Of a DNA stretch of 64,000 nt, positions 1 through 12,400 are shown piece after piece. The notes beneath the pieces were generated by a model. It was not told the origin of the DNA. It was given only the letters and a program-made list of their open reading frames with translations, and ran no database searches. Positions within the stretch are counted from its first letter, which is position 1; the number at the start of each line of letters is the position of its first letter. The translations under genes were made by a program, and so were the position numbers. Source of the DNA: Heterobasidion occidentale (lineage: Eukaryota; Basidiomycota; Agaricomycetes; Russulales; Bondarzewiaceae); NCBI GenBank assembly GCA_039111635.1, contig JBCAQO010000001.1, positions 682,001-746,000 of the forward strand, given 5' to 3'.

Positions 1-506
1 AGCGAGGAGGATGGCTTGGGTCTGGTTGAGTGGTCCAGAGAACACTTGATAGGCTTGCGCCCATACTGCCTGCTGCAAATAGAAAAGGAAGGCACGAGGG
101 TTCTTCAAGCCAGGCTGGTTCAGAATAATAGGGGCCTCGTCCTCGGCGAGCGTGAGGTGGTAGATGCTATTGTTCGTCGTCAGGTCCTGGTAGAGACGGA
201 TGTCGTGAAGGGGACTGGGTATAGCACGGATCCGGAAGCGCGGGTTTTCGTTGTGAACGGCAAAGGCCAATGGGGGAATGGCGATGTGTGGGTTCGGCAT
301 TTCAGCCGGGAAACGGGGAATAACGAACTCCGTAAGGGGGTCGGCGACTGGGACGCCTTCCGACGGGATGTCGTCCTCACTGTCGTAATCCGAGTCTGTG
401 TCGTCAATGAGCGTGGGTGTGGTAGTGGGCGGGAGATGGTACGGAGGATGAAGGGGTTGGGGGAGGAGGTGTTGGAGGCGTGGGGAGAAGTGGTAGCGGA
501 AGCCAT
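1..506 (-). pseudogene. Post-pol ORF3 of element A, N-terminal part, truncated by window edge
   Basis: A possible ATG lies at 504-506. The first 30 or so codons are Ser/Thr/Pro-rich. The convincing frame (acidic stretch, then a proline/asparagine-rich globular-looking segment) is shifted by one base from that ATG, as in the A' copy, so a frameshift lies near 420-440. The protein continues off the left edge. Its A' counterpart (37433-39033) ends in a CCHC zinc knuckle. I do not recognise the N-terminal domain. The plus-strand frame over the same bases is a shadow. Confidence 0.6.
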
Positions 507-625
507 TCTGATGTTACTGAGAATGTAGCAGGGGGAGCTGTGTAAGAAGAGGTGTGTGGGGGCAAGGGACATTCGATTTGTAGCTGGGATGCTGAGGAAT
601 GTTTCCGTCCGATGCAGGGTGTCTT

Positions 626-790
626 TTATACGACGGAGGAGATGCCAATGGTGGCAGCGGCGTGAAGGGATCCGAGGACAAGGGCGATGGCGATGGAGAC
701 AGCGGTGAGAGCAAGAGTCGCGACGACGGTATAAACGGCTACTGTGGATAGAGTGGGGTCGAAAGGGGTCATAGTCGTTTGCCTGGCCAT
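626..790 (-). CDS. Small single-pass transmembrane ORF after pol (element A)
   Basis: A 54-codon frame begins MARQTTMTPF and then has about 30 uninterrupted hydrophobic residues, which fits one membrane-spanning helix near residues 15-45. The same frame, at the same place after pol, is open in element A' (37149-37313) with only conservative changes (Leu-Ile-Leu to Leu-Val-Leu class). It overlaps the likely ancestral pol 3' end in another frame. No homologue is recognised. It could be an accessory product or a chance open frame kept by recent duplication. A and A' are too similar for conservation to prove coding. Confidence 0.4.
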   Translation of the reverse strand: MARQTTMTPFDPTLSTVAVYTVVATLALTAVSIAIALVLGSLHAAATIGISSVV

Positions 791-879
791 GCCAATCCTC
801 GGTTGGTCTGCTTTTGTAGCTCCTGGTATGCTTGAGTCCGCCAATTAGAGTTGTCCGATCGCTTCTGCTGCAGCTTTGA

Positions 880-3800
880 TCAAGACGAATCTATATTGGG
901 CTTCTTTGGCTGTGCTTCTCGATCGTTGATCGCCGGTGGTGGCACTTTTGATCGAGGAACCAGGGGCGGCCTCTTTAGCTGCGTCATTCGTTTGTTGATC
1001 TCTTCCATGATCTGGGGGATAGCTAATCCTGTAGCGAGAAGCTTCTTTCCGATCGGATGCTTCTCGAGCTTCTTTCTGATTTGATCTTCTTCGGCTACTC
1101 TGTTGAGTTCTAATTCGATCACTAGGGCCAGAATGGAGGCTTCCATTCCTTTGACTGCCCGAGGGTGCCGGCGGTAGAAGTCCTTTATGGCTTCTTGTGC
1201 GTTAGTGACGTTTGCCGCGGTTTCCCAAGAGTTGTCCGATTCCGGGTAGCCCTTCCATTTGATCAGGTACTGCAAGATCTTCCATCGTCCGAAGCGTCGA
1301 GCTCCGACGATGGCTTCGACTTCGAATTCTTCTTGCCCTTCAATCAGGTCCGGAGCCGGTTTAGGGTAGTTCGGGCCATAGACCTCGTTTTCCTTGTAGG
1401 GCGTGAGTCGACTAGCATGGAAGACGTCGTGAATGCACTTCCAGCTGTTGGGCAGTTTCAACCTGAAGTTGACATTTCCTATGGTGTCAGTGATTTCAAA
1501 TGGCCCAAAGCGTTTGGGTCTCAGTTTCTCTGATGGGTGATCGGTGTGGATGTTCTTCCCATCGAGCCATACTTGGTCTCCTTTCTTGAAAGGTGGCAGG
1601 TCCGTTCCAAAACGGTCGTGCTGGATTCTCATGGCTTCGGCTGCTATTTTGAGGCTGGCTTGTGCTTCCTTCCTAGCACGTTGCAGAGCTTCGAGGCGAG
1701 CGTCGGCGGTGGGGACATTCGTGTTTCCGATGATGGCTGGGTAAGCCCGTGGTTGATAACCATGGAGAAGTTCAAATGGTGACTTCTGCGTGGCTGAGTG
1801 CTGATGGGTGTTGTGGGCATATTCCGCGTAGGGGATTAGTCCGGCCCAATCGTCTTGTGAAGAGCTGCAAAATGCTCTCAGGTATTGTTCTAGTTCCTGA
1901 TTCATTCGTTCCGTAGCACCGTCTGTCTGTGGGTGATAGGCTGTGCTTAAGGCAGATTTGATTCCTAATTCTTTGAGCAGGGCTTGCGCTACTTTTGAAG
2001 CGAATTGAGTTCCTCTATCCGATATGATTTTATCTGGCAATCCATAGCGTCTCCAGGTGTTTTCTAGCAAGATTTTGGCCGTTCCATCCGAGTTGATGGT
2101 TTTCAGGCATGAAGTTATTACTGCAGTTTTGGTGAATCAATCGGTTACTACATGTAGCGAGTCGTATCCATTTGATTCTGGTAGATCTGTAATAAAATCC
2201 ATGGTTATTGTTCCGAAGGGTCGATCTGGGATTTCTGTTGGTTGTAGGGGCACCATGGTGGGATGTGTGTCGTTCTTGGTGGATTGACAGATGGCGCATC
2301 CTTCCACGTATTGGTGCACTGTGTTTGATATTCCTGGCCAAGTAAATTCCTGTCCGACTAAGGCTAGAGTTCCCCTTTGTCCTGTATGTCCTGCTGCTAG
2401 ATTATCATGGTTTAGTTTGATGATATCTTGACGAAGTTGTTCGTTTCGAGGAACATATATCTTTCCTCGATGAAGGACCAATCCTTCTTCTTCGTTCCAT
2501 TCTTGTAAACCTTTCTTCATGTTTCGAGGTCCTAAGGTTTTAATCTTGGCTAGGGTTTCTAATAGCCATTCGTCTTTCCTGTTTTCTTCAATGATTCGTT
2601 TCCGGAGGTCTTCATCTATCATGGTAACGCCTCCTCGTCCAGTTGCCCTAATGTGAAGTATTTGATGAGGGTCCCAACTGTTGTCTGTATTAATGGCATT
2701 GATTTCTGCGAAAGGTCTTCGGATCTTTTCTGTGTTATTGAAAAGTTTGGGCTCCAAGAGTGTTTTGCCTGAATTGTCAAATTCCACCCCCTTTTTATGG
2801 TCTGGACGCCGTGACAGACCGTCGGATTTATTAGTGACTCCCGCCTTGTGCGTCAACTTGTAGTCGAAACGCGAGAGAGTGACCATCGTGCTTGTCGACG
2901 GTTCAGTTTCTGGCTTGAACGGAACCATTCGAGGTTCTTGTGGTCCGTCCAGACGTCTACCGGGGGTCGGCGCCCTCCAAATAGTGTCGCCAAGCTTCAA
3001 AAGCTCGAACGACCGCTAGCAACTCTTTATCATAGATTGGGTAGTTGCGTTCTGTTGGTGAGAGCGACTTGGAAATATAAGCACATGGGTGCCATTTTCC
3101 ATCTTTGGCGACTTGTGATAAAACTGCTCCGGTGGCAAAGTCGGAAGCGTCGCATTCAATACGAAACGGGTTCCTTGTGTCCGGCATAACGAGCACCGGA
3201 GATTCTGTAAATATTTGTTTTAGCGTTTGAAACGCTTCTTCGCATGCTGGTGTCCAATCCCAGGTGCGTTCTTTCTGTGTTAACTCAAATAGCGGTCGTG
3301 CTATCTTTGAGTAATCTTTGATAAACCTGCGATAAAAGTTGCAAAAACCTAAAAACGATTGCACTTCCTTGACTTTTCCAGGTGTTGGCCAGTCCATAAT
3401 GCCGGCCACTTTAATCGGGTCCATTTCTAGATGTCCGTGTGATATAACATATCCAAGATAGTCGATTTTCTTTTTGTGGAAGTGGCATTTCGAGGGTTGT
3501 AGGTACAGATCGTTGTCCTGTAAGATCTGTAGAACCTTTCGGACTGTCTTGATGTGGTCATCCATTGTTTTAGAGAATACTAGGATGTCGTCCATATAGA
3601 TTGCCACTAATCCGGCGTAGATGAGGTCTTTGAAGAGGGCATTCATCATAGTTTGGAATGTTGCCGGCGAGTTGGTTAATCCAAAGAACATCACCAGAGG
3701 TTCGTACATTCCTAAATTAGTGACGAACGCGGCCAGTTTCTCGCTTCCTTCTTTCATGCGTACGTTGTTATATCCTGTATCGACATCCATTAGTGAAAAG

Positions 3801-5256
3801 TATATGGCTTCGGCTAGAAGGTCCAGTAATTCTTGAATAATCGGCAAAGGGTACTTGTTCTTGATCGTTATTTCATTGAGTTTGCGATAGTCCATTACTG
3901 GTCGTAGTTTCCCGTTCTTTTCTTGATGAAGAAGAATGGGGATGCCATGTGCGATTTGGATTCTCTAATGAATCCTTTCTGGAGGTTTTCGTCTATGAAT
4001 TTCTTGAGTTCCACTTGCTCTCCAGGGCTAAGACTGTATAGCTTGGGTTTGAGCGAGTGATCCATTCCTTCCTTGATCTCTATTTTGTGATCCCAAGGTC
4101 GAGAGAGCGGTAGCTGTCCCTTTGGTCGACCTTCAAAAACCTTTCTATAATTCCAGTATTCCTTTGGCACTATTTCTTCAAAGGATAGTTCGGGTTTCCC
4201 TTTGGCAGCTTCTTCTGCAAGCCTTTGCGAGTTGGTGTGCTTTGTTTGTTTCCCTGTCGGTGCTTTGGCAGGTTTGCTTCCTTGAGCCGGTGTGTTGGCG
4301 TATGGAAGTTCCGTGGTTTCGGCGCGATGTATATCGACGCCTTCTTCGGAGTCGTTGTACAATTCCAGTGCCTGTAATGTTCCCGTATCTAGGCATCTAA
4401 CGAGGTAGACTCCATCTTCTTCAAGATTCTTGGAGGGAAGTGCCGGAAGTCCGTCACCGTCCTCCGGAACGTCTTCTTCAGCCCATGTCGGAACCTTGTA
4501 ATTTCTGGTTCGGGCCTTCAGACGTTCGGCATTCAACCTTCGAGTTGTGAACTCCGGACTTGTAGGTATTGTCCGTGGATGTGGTACTGTGGTGTTTCCC
4601 ACTTTCTGGCCTGGTACTGCTTTTCCCGGCTTTTGCACTGGTATTGAGTAGTCGCCCGTTTGCGGTACTGTTTCCATGCGCCGTATGCTTGATTTAGGAC
4701 GTCCTGGTTTTCTTGTAGCTCTTCTAGCTTTTACCGGTCCTCCTTTTATTTGGCAGGAGGGTGGGCATCTGGTAAAGTGTAGCCCGTAGGCATGCCAGTC
4801 GACTTCTGGGTTATGTTCTAATAACCAGTCGGTTCCTAAGATGACGTCCTCTTTTCCTATTTCCGCAATATAGAATCTCGCTGATTCTGTATGCGACCCC
4901 CCTTTTTCACCTAGAACCTGTAATTTGAGGTTGGCGAATCGCGTAATAGGTCCTCCCTTGAACTCGGTGTTCTGGACCGTACTGACTGGGATAGGGGTGG
5001 GGGTTTTGTATGTAGTGATTCGATGCGCTTCCACGAAGCGAGGGTGCATGAAGATACCAGTGGCTCCACTGTCCACCAGTGCCTGTGTAGCAGCTTTTCT
5101 ATTCTTGCCTATGAGCATCGTCTCGAGTCTGAGAGATGGTGCACCATGTGATTTCATTTCCGAGAGATACAATACATCTGGATGTCCATGCTCTTGGTCA
5201 GCATCTTTACTGGCCAGAGGAGCGTACCGATTTCCTGCAAGAATCCTACTCTCCAC
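880..5256 (-). pseudogene. pol: pol polyprotein of element A (protease, RT, RNase H, integrase, chromodomain), broken
   Basis: Minus-strand pieces give protease with a VDSGAT active site, reverse transcriptase with YMDD, RNase H (DASDFATGAVL), an HHCC zinc-binding integrase N-domain, the DDE integrase core and a C-terminal chromodomain. Compared with intact A' pol the lesions are as follows. One A is lost from an A run, next to an extra in-frame codon, near 3915-3935. One base is lost near 2970. Four bases are lost near 2865. CGA became TGA at 2137-2139 in the integrase, and again at 880-882 near the C-terminus. The first integrase aspartate is still present here (codon 2197-2199), unlike in A'. 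The copy is dead as a coding unit but could act as a template in trans. Confidence 0.93.
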
Positions 5257-5279
5257 ATCCGCTGCCGATGGGAGAGGCT

Positions 5280-6924
5280 TTAAAAATTCTTCGAGTCGCT
5301 AAAGGCTCGAACTTCCTCGATTTCTTCCATACTGAGTCCCATCATCATCTGGCGGATGTGGTTGACTCTGTTACGAACTGCTCGTTCAGTAACCCAAGAG
5401 TAACAGGTTCTTCCCTAGGTCGCACGGTGGACTGAGTGGTGGACGAAGTCTCGACTGTATCAGGCGATGATACAGGAGGGAATAGTAATTGGCTCTAAGA
5501 ATCCTGTACTGGGGTGGATACAGGGGAAGTGAAGAGCTTCGTATTCGAAGATACGAATGGACAAAGAGAATAGACTGAAGATCCTCAGCCTATTCTATGG
5601 GCCTTATATACTGTATAGGGTATAGGGTAAGAGTCCGTGTGCTTCTCCAGGTTTCCATCCTAGGAGAGCTGTGGCCGCCGTCTTCTCATCGCGCCTACTC
5701 TTGTACTTCTCCAGTCGCACTGATCCATCATGGTGCAACGAGGTGCTTACCCATAAGCCCTAAGCCCATGACATGTGAATACGCCGCTCATTACTGTGTG
5801 AACTCTGTGAGCCTCATGTCCCTCCAGTATAGCCTCTTCCGATGTCTTGAAGAACCATCGGTCTAGTCGGCTCCTAAGGACATGCCGAATACCTTGGTGT
5901 ACGCTCCGTAATGGAGCCGCCTAGCATGTGATGCTTGAACCATCGGATAGACCGGCCGCGAAGGGCCCCGATCGGTCAAGTCATAACAGACTCTGTTTTT
6001 TCCTTCTTCGACGTCTTCATCGTCGAATTGTCCTTCGTCCATTTCTGCTTCGCGCACTGGTCTGCGACGGGGGGGTTGGAATTTTCTCTTGGGTCGAGAA
6101 GGACAGTTGCGCGCCATGTGCCCGGGCTTTTTGCAAAAGAAGCACTTGCCTTCTTTGGCAAGTCGATCTCTTTCCGCCGGGGTAAGCTTCTTGAAGCGAG
6201 TTCGGACAGCGTCGGCCTCCATCTCTGCCGCGTCTACATCCATAGGTTCGTATTGGGGCTCCCTATCGTGTCGTGGGGGTGCCCTTTCGTCGTAAAATGT
6301 ACGTGGAGTGTAGACTTGGAATTTTCCTTTTCGGAGGTCGTATGCTCGGTCCCTTGCGATGCGCATCCTTTCGTGTTTCTTGGCCTTCTCGACTAGTTCT
6401 TCCCATGTCCCGTCTGTAGAGGGATCTTCATAAATTCCCTTTGCCAACTCCCACTTGAGTCCTCGCAGGAAATGGGTTTTCTTGGTTTCTCCGTCTACAC
6501 CGGCAAGCGCCGCGAGCTGTTCGAACAGCTGAAGGTAGGTGTTAAATGATTCCTTTCCCTGATTGACTCGGGCCAGTTTGTCACGAGCATCGGCTTCTTT
6601 GTTGAACTCTTCGAAGTCGGTGGCTATCTTTTTTCGGACGGATGTGTAGCCGTCCGTTTCTGCCCAAGTGTATTTGTACCAATCCTTCAGCATGTTCCTG
6701 GCCTGAGTAAAGTTTCTTGCCCATATCCCTGCTGAGCCTTCCTTCATATACGATAGAGCGTAAGCGATTTTGGCGAATTCGTTCGCATAATCCTTTTTCC
6801 TAGCCAGGAACATCAGATCGATTTCGTGGAGGAATTGCTCGGTTCGTTTCCTGTTTCCACTGAAGGTGGTGGGTTTGGCCATAGCTGGTCCCTTGGACTC
6901 ATTACTTCCAGTATCTGCTGACAT
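5280..6924 (-). pseudogene. gag: gag of element A, split by a solo LTR
   Basis: From ATG 6922-6924 the frame encodes a nucleocapsid-type Gag: a Ty3-like capsid region and a zinc knuckle CFFCKKPGHMARNC near residues 261-274. It is then cut at 5993 by the solo LTR. The frame as it stands reads about 40 codons of LTR sequence and stops at 5863. Removing the LTR and one TSD copy joins it to a short acidic tail (5280-5363) that ends at TAA 5280-5282 after a run of five T. Pol follows in the -1 frame. The same insertion sits in A' gag at the same base. Confidence 0.9.
5364..5993 (-). repeat. Solo LTR of the B/C family inside gag of element A, with TSD GACTC
   Basis: The LTR (5369-5988, about 620 bp) runs TGTTA..TAACA on either strand and is the reverse complement of the LTRs that flank elements B and C. 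Direct repeats GACTC lie at 5364-5368 and 5989-5993. No internal element sequence remains, so it arose by LTR-LTR recombination after insertion. Its position and TSD are the same as for 31946-32567 in element A'. Confidence 0.95.
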
Positions 6925-7128
6925 TATATTGGGCGGGGGCTCTGGATCGTCAGGTGGTTCCGGATTTCCACTTGGTGCTTCAAAATACTCCGGTTCGGGG
7001 ACAAACTCCGGTGTTGGGGCTCGGAAGTCTTCTTGGGAGTGGTTTCCTGTAAGGGGGATGCAGCGGGCGTGTTTCTTCTAGAGATTCGACTTCCACTGGC
7101 TGTTTCTCTGGGTAGAGTATGTAGGTGC

Positions 7129-7746
7129 TGTTATGACTTGACCGATCGGGGCCCTTCGCGGCCGGTCTAACCGATGGATCAAGCATCACATGCTAGGCGG
7201 CTCCACTACGGAGCGTACATCAAGGTATTCGGCATGTCCTTAGGAGCCGACAAGACCGATGGTTCTTCAAGACATCGGTAGAGGCTATATGAGAGGGACA
7301 TGAGGCCTACGGAGTTCACACAGTGATAAGGGAGGCATTCACATGCCATGGGCTTAGGGCTTATGGGTAAGCACCTCGTCGCACCATGATGGATCAGTGC
7401 GACTGGAGAAGTACAAGAGTAGGCGCCGATGAGAGAGACGGCGGCCACAGCTCTCCTAGGATGGAAACCTGGAGAAGCACACGGACTCTTACCCTATACC
7501 CTATACAGTATATAAGGCCCACAGAATAGGCTGAGGATCTTCAGTCTATTCTCTTCGTTCACTACTGTCTTCCTACAGTAGAACCTTCGTTTGTTCGTAT
7601 CTTCCTATACGGACACTTGGAGTTAATCATTATTCCCTCCTGTATCATTGCCTGATACAGTCGAGACTTCGCCCATCACTCAGTCCGTCGTGCGACCTAG
7701 GGAAGAACCTGTTACTCTTGGGTTACTGAACGAGCAGTTCGTAACA
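7129..7746 (+). repeat. 5' LTR of element B
   Basis: The repeat begins TGTTATGACTTGACC and ends GAGCAGTTCGTAACA, and matches 15703-16320 throughout. It contains a TATA box (TATATAA, 7509-7515) and, 34 nt downstream, the sequence AGTCTATTCT (7543-7552), which is complementary to the PBS. AGAATAG at 7523-7529 forms an inverted repeat with CTATTCT at 7546-7552, so the start of R is palindromic. Confidence 0.96.
7509..7552 (+). promoter_or_regulatory. LTR core promoter and predicted transcript start of element B
   Basis: TATATAA at 7509-7515 is followed 34 nt later by AGTCTATTCT, the 10-mer complementary to the PBS. In self-primed elements such as Tf1 the primer is the 5' end of the transcript, so transcription is predicted to start at or just before 7543. 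The TATA spacing agrees independently. The start site is inference. Confidence 0.7.
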
Positions 7747-7748
7747 CT

Positions 7749-7758
7749 AGAATAGACT
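7749..7758 (+). other. Primer-binding site of element B, self-priming type
   Basis: Two bases after the 5' LTR, AGAATAGACT is the exact reverse complement of LTR bases 7543-7552. A tRNA PBS would normally start TGG next to the LTR, and none is present. The arrangement is the same in element C (PBS 19650-19659, LTR 19441-19450). Confidence 0.75.
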
Positions 7759-8220
7759 CGCTTTTGCCCTACCTTGCACCACACTCTACTTGCTGCCACA
7801 CTCTTTCTCACAACCCTCATCGGCGGAGCCATAGACCTCCACCGAAGAGCGTTACTTCACACACCCCTGGAGCAAGACCTAGGCCTAGGATTTCCACCAG
7901 GCACTAGACAAACCCATAACCAACTCCGAACAGAATAATCGTCCTATCCATCAAAGAGAAAACCGCTGGTATTACTCCGACACCATCGACCAGCACCCCC
8001 AAACTTTGATAACTGCTCGTACCGAGAAGGACGATACTTCTTCACAAGAGAAGACGGAACAGAAGCTGAGTGGGCTTGGGACGAAATAGCAGAAGACTGG
8101 GTAGCGCCACCCCAGTACAGGAACCCCGAACCGGAAATCCCGGACACATCGGAGGAAGAAGAAGGAACATCCGAGTCCAAATCCTCGGATATTCAAACAC
8201 CGATCAACACCCGAAACATT

Positions 8221-9436
8221 ATGTCGACAAATCCTACAGACCCCCCCGTCTCATCGGGAAGGGGCAAGCTCAAACTCCCTGATAACTTCGAGGGAGACCG
8301 AACACAATCGCAGAAATTCATCATGAATTGCCTCCTCCTTTTTACAGCAGAACCAGACCGATACAAGACGGATTCAGACAAAGTTTCCCTCGCTCTCTCA
8401 TGCATGAGATATGGAACAGCCGGCGTCTGGGCAGAAAGTTTCCTGAAGAGGACAGTAGGGGCGACCCCGCCCAAGACCGTAGGGACTTGGGACGACTTCT
8501 ATGATAGGTTTAAACTCCAGTTCAAGGAAACAAACCTTACGGACAAGGCCCGAAGTGCCCTTATGTCTTTCTCTCAGGGAAGATGACGGTGGACGATTAT
8601 TCAAACCAATTCATCCTTATCGCCGCCGACGCCGACATTACCGATAAGGAACAGGTTCCTTACTTCCAGAGAGGCTTGACCCAAGGGTCATGGACAAGAT
8701 CTATGACAAGGAAACTCCGCCGAAGGACACGATCCAAGATTGGGTCCACCCTGCTGTGAAATAGACGGACGCTTGAGAGCCCGAAGTGCTCAAAAGGCGA
8801 TCCTCGCCAACTCCACCTCATTCCGAAAGCGACTTCCTCAACCGCTTTCACCTCCAACCAGCTCGCCGCTATAACTCTACCACCGCTCCTCGCAGAATGA
8901 ACAACCAGGTGGTTGACATGGATATTGATGCCTCTCGCAAAAGAGACGCCAGTCGGAACAAGCGTGTATACGATGGCAAGAGACCTGCTCCCTTTTCCTG
9001 CTACAATTGCGGAAGACCAGGACATGGGATAGCTGACTGTCGTTTCCCTCGTAGAGGCGTTCCCCCGTCTCGAGGAAATACGCGCAAGCCGATGGGCGGA
9101 GGAGGTAGACGAACTCGCGCTGCAGACATGGAGGATGAAGACGAGCAAGAATCCCCGGTGGGAAACGATGCGCGACTACATCGAAGATTGGAGGAGGGGA
9201 GTTCTCATGGCCACCACCGTCGGGTACCACAACCTGGTAATTCGGTGGAACGTGAGGACCCTTCCGCGAGAAGGGGAGAACCACGCCAGAGCGATGGAGA
9301 GCGCTACGTACCGCCTAACGGACGACGAAGCAACGGACCCATCAGTGATATTAATGGCGTCCGAGCACTCTTCCAAGGAGTAGGAAAGGCCGAGCAAAGA
9401 CAGATGTTGGTGGATCTGGCAGAGGATTTTTCTTGA
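8221..9436 (+). pseudogene. gag: gag of element B, frameshifted
   Basis: A capsid-like domain (residues about 15-200) is followed by a basic linker and a zinc knuckle CYNCGRPGHGIADC. The same frame is open upstream to about 8002 with an acidic N-terminal extension, so the true start may be earlier than ATG 8221. Relative to C, one A is lost at about 8582 and one G at about 8670, with further changes near 8745-8760 and an extra A near 8825. The frame ends at TGA 9434-9436, just after five T; pol is in the -1 frame. Confidence 0.85.
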
Positions 9437-12400
9437 CCTCTCCTTCACCAGCCGAAGAGAGAGGGTCGAGGAAACTCGAGTATGATTCCCCGTCATATAT
9501 TCGAATCGGAGCAATGAACAGTCACATTATTACCCCCATTCGACTTGACGTGCGATTAACAACCCGAGGAAGAAGCGCTGGAGCCAGAGCTGCCATCGAC
9601 TCAGCGTGCGAAGGTATTTTGGTAAACGAAGAGTGGGTACGGAAGCACAATCTCCCCACCTATCCTTTAAACCGCCCCATCCGCGTTCGCAACGTCGATG
9701 ACACCATCAACAAGGCAGGCCTCATTCGACGAGGCCTAGACGCGAATCTCACCGTCAAGGATAGACGGGGGAGAACTCACACCGAGCGCGTCCAGATGTT
9801 CATCACCAATCTAGGGAAAGACGACATGCTCCTAGGAACGGATTGGTTGAAATACCACGACCCCTCCATCGGGTGGAGGCGCCGTGAGGTACACTTTGAT
9901 CGATGCCCCAGAGATTGCCAACAACCACATGGGTTTACCAAGGCAAGGGAAGAGCCTACCAAGAAGGCATGGCTAGCGAAACTACGCGGCGACAAGATTT
10001 CTCAGCGGACGAAACCGCATCTTGTCTCAGAGCCGGTAGGACCTTCGTGGACTTGGACAAAGGAACAATGGAGCCAAGTACCAACAAAGGAATGGAAAAC
10101 TCGGTTCATGGAGCTGCTCGAGCACAAATCCCGACAACGCAAGGCTCGGGAATGGCTCGAGGAGCAAGTAACCGAGAGGAGGAAACGCCGGCAAGCTCAA
10201 CAAGAGGCAGCTGAGAGCGAACCTTCAAGAAAAGTCGCTGAAGAAGCGCAAACACCGTTTGACCCCTCCGCAATGGAAAGCGCAGGGGAACCCGTCATTA
10301 GGAAGGTAGCTCCAGAACCCTCGGGGTTCGCAAGCTTTGACGAAGATCTAGAGGAAGAAATCGACACCACCGACTTGAAAGGTCGGGTGCCGACAGAATA
10401 TCATTCTTACCTCGACATCTTCAGCGAACGGCGATCGCAGAGGCTTCCCCAACATACAATATGGGACCATGCGATAAACCTCAAACCATCTTTGTACCCC
10501 AGGCCCGCGGATATTCCTCTGAGCCCAGAAAAGCATGATGAGTTGGGGAAGTTCGTCAAGGAGCACCTTTCCAGAGGAACAATACGTCGGTCAACAGCAC
10601 ATAGTGCGGCCTCTTTCTTTTCGTGAGCAAGAAAGATGGGAAACTCCGTCCGGTACAAGACTATCGTCACCTTAACGAACACACCATTCGAGACGTCACC
10701 CCCTGCCATTAATCCAAGAACTATTGGATATTATTAAAGGCGCAACGGTGTTCTCGAAACTTGATGTTCGGTGGGGATATAACAATGTACGCATCAAGGA
10801 AGGAGACGAATCCAAAGCGGCCTTCGTCACGCCCTTGGGGCTCTTTGAACCTACAGTAATGTTCTTTGGACTCTGCAACTCCCCGGGAACCTTCCAAGCC
10901 ATGATGAACATGATTTTCCAGGAACTCATCCTGGCCCGGAAAATAGCGGTATATATGGACGACATCCTCATCTTCACGAGAACCACAGCAGAACATGTTG
11001 TGATTCTTCGGCGAGTCCTCCAAATCCTGCGCGACAACGATCTTTATCTCAAACCGGAGAAATGCGAGTTCCACAAGGAAAAGCTGAATTACCTTGGATA
11101 CACGATCTCAAAAGACCACGTCGCCATGGAAGACTCGAAGATCGAAGCTATCCAGGAATGGCCCACCCCACGCACAGTTCGCGACATCCGCTCTTTCTTA
11201 GGCTTAGGGAACTTCTACCGACGATTCATTGATAAATTCTCTTTGATCGCTCGGCCCCTGCATAACCTCACAAAGAAAGATATGAAATGGGACTGGACCA
11301 CGGAGTGCCAACAGGCGTTCGATCGACTGAAGAAAGCCTTCATCAGTCAACCCGTCCTGCTGTACCCTGACCCGATGCGCCCCTACCGGCTTGTTACCGA
11401 CGCTTCCCTAGCGGCATACGGTGCGGTCCTCTTACAGGAAGGACCTGATAACGACTGGCACCCTGTTGCATACCTCTCAGGATCGTTCTCACCGGCCGAA
11501 CGAAATTACGACGTGCATGATCGCGAACTCCTCGCCATCATCAAGGCACTGGAGCACTGGAAACACTACCTCGAAGGCGCTCGACATCCCTTTGAGGTCT
11601 GGACGGACCATAAAAACCTAGAACACTTTAAGACGGCGCGCGACCTGTCAAGGCGACAAGCGCGCTGGAGTCTGTTTTTGTCCCGATTTGACTTCCAGCT
11701 CAGTTACAAGGCTGGAACTACAAATCATGCCGATGCTCTGTCCAGGCGTCCAGACCTTAGTGAGGGGGTGGAATCTGATAACAAAGCACAGACTCTACTC
11801 CCGTCCAAACTTTTCACCGAGTCCAGCGAAACTCTGGTAGAGCCAAGCGAAGGCATACACGTCAAAGCAACAGAACTCGTATCCTCGGACATCCTCGCCC
11901 TTATCCGACACTCGCGCTCGGAACACGACCTGCTAGTCGACGTCGCCCTCAAGAAACTGCTGGAAAAAGGTCCAAACGCAATGAAGGGCGACCTAGGAAA
12001 ATGGACACACGAAGAGGGCATCATAAGACGTGACGGTTACATATGCGTCCCAAAGGACGACCTCCTTCGACGAACGATTGTCAAAACGCACCATGACACT
12101 ATGGCTACAGGACACCCGGGACGAGCAAAGACCTTAGAATTGGTCCAACGCCATTACTGGTGGTCAAGCATGACTAAATTTGTACACGCATATGTGGATG
12201 GATGTGCAGTCTGCCAATCTACCAAGAACCTCCCCCATAAGACCCATCCACCGATCCAACCGCTGGAAACCACAAACGTCCCTTGGCGCTTTATCTCCAC
12301 CGACTTCGTAACAGACCTCCCGGAAAGCAGAGGCTACGACTCGATCAACGTGGTAGTCGATCAGGGCCTGTCAAAAGGAATAGTCATAACCCCGTGCAAG

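Noticed and set aside
16..528. Plus-strand 170-codon frame
   Set aside because: It is the reverse-strand shadow of element A ORF3, which has consistent frame and a homologue in A'.
7206..7448. Minus-strand frame within each B/C LTR (also 15780-16022, 19181-19420, 28233-28472)
   Set aside because: It is antisense to the LTR transcript and upstream of R, varies in start and end between copies, and has no domain.
7747..7760. tRNA primer-binding site
   Set aside because: No TGG start next to the LTR, and the sequence matches the LTR itself exactly, which favours self-priming.
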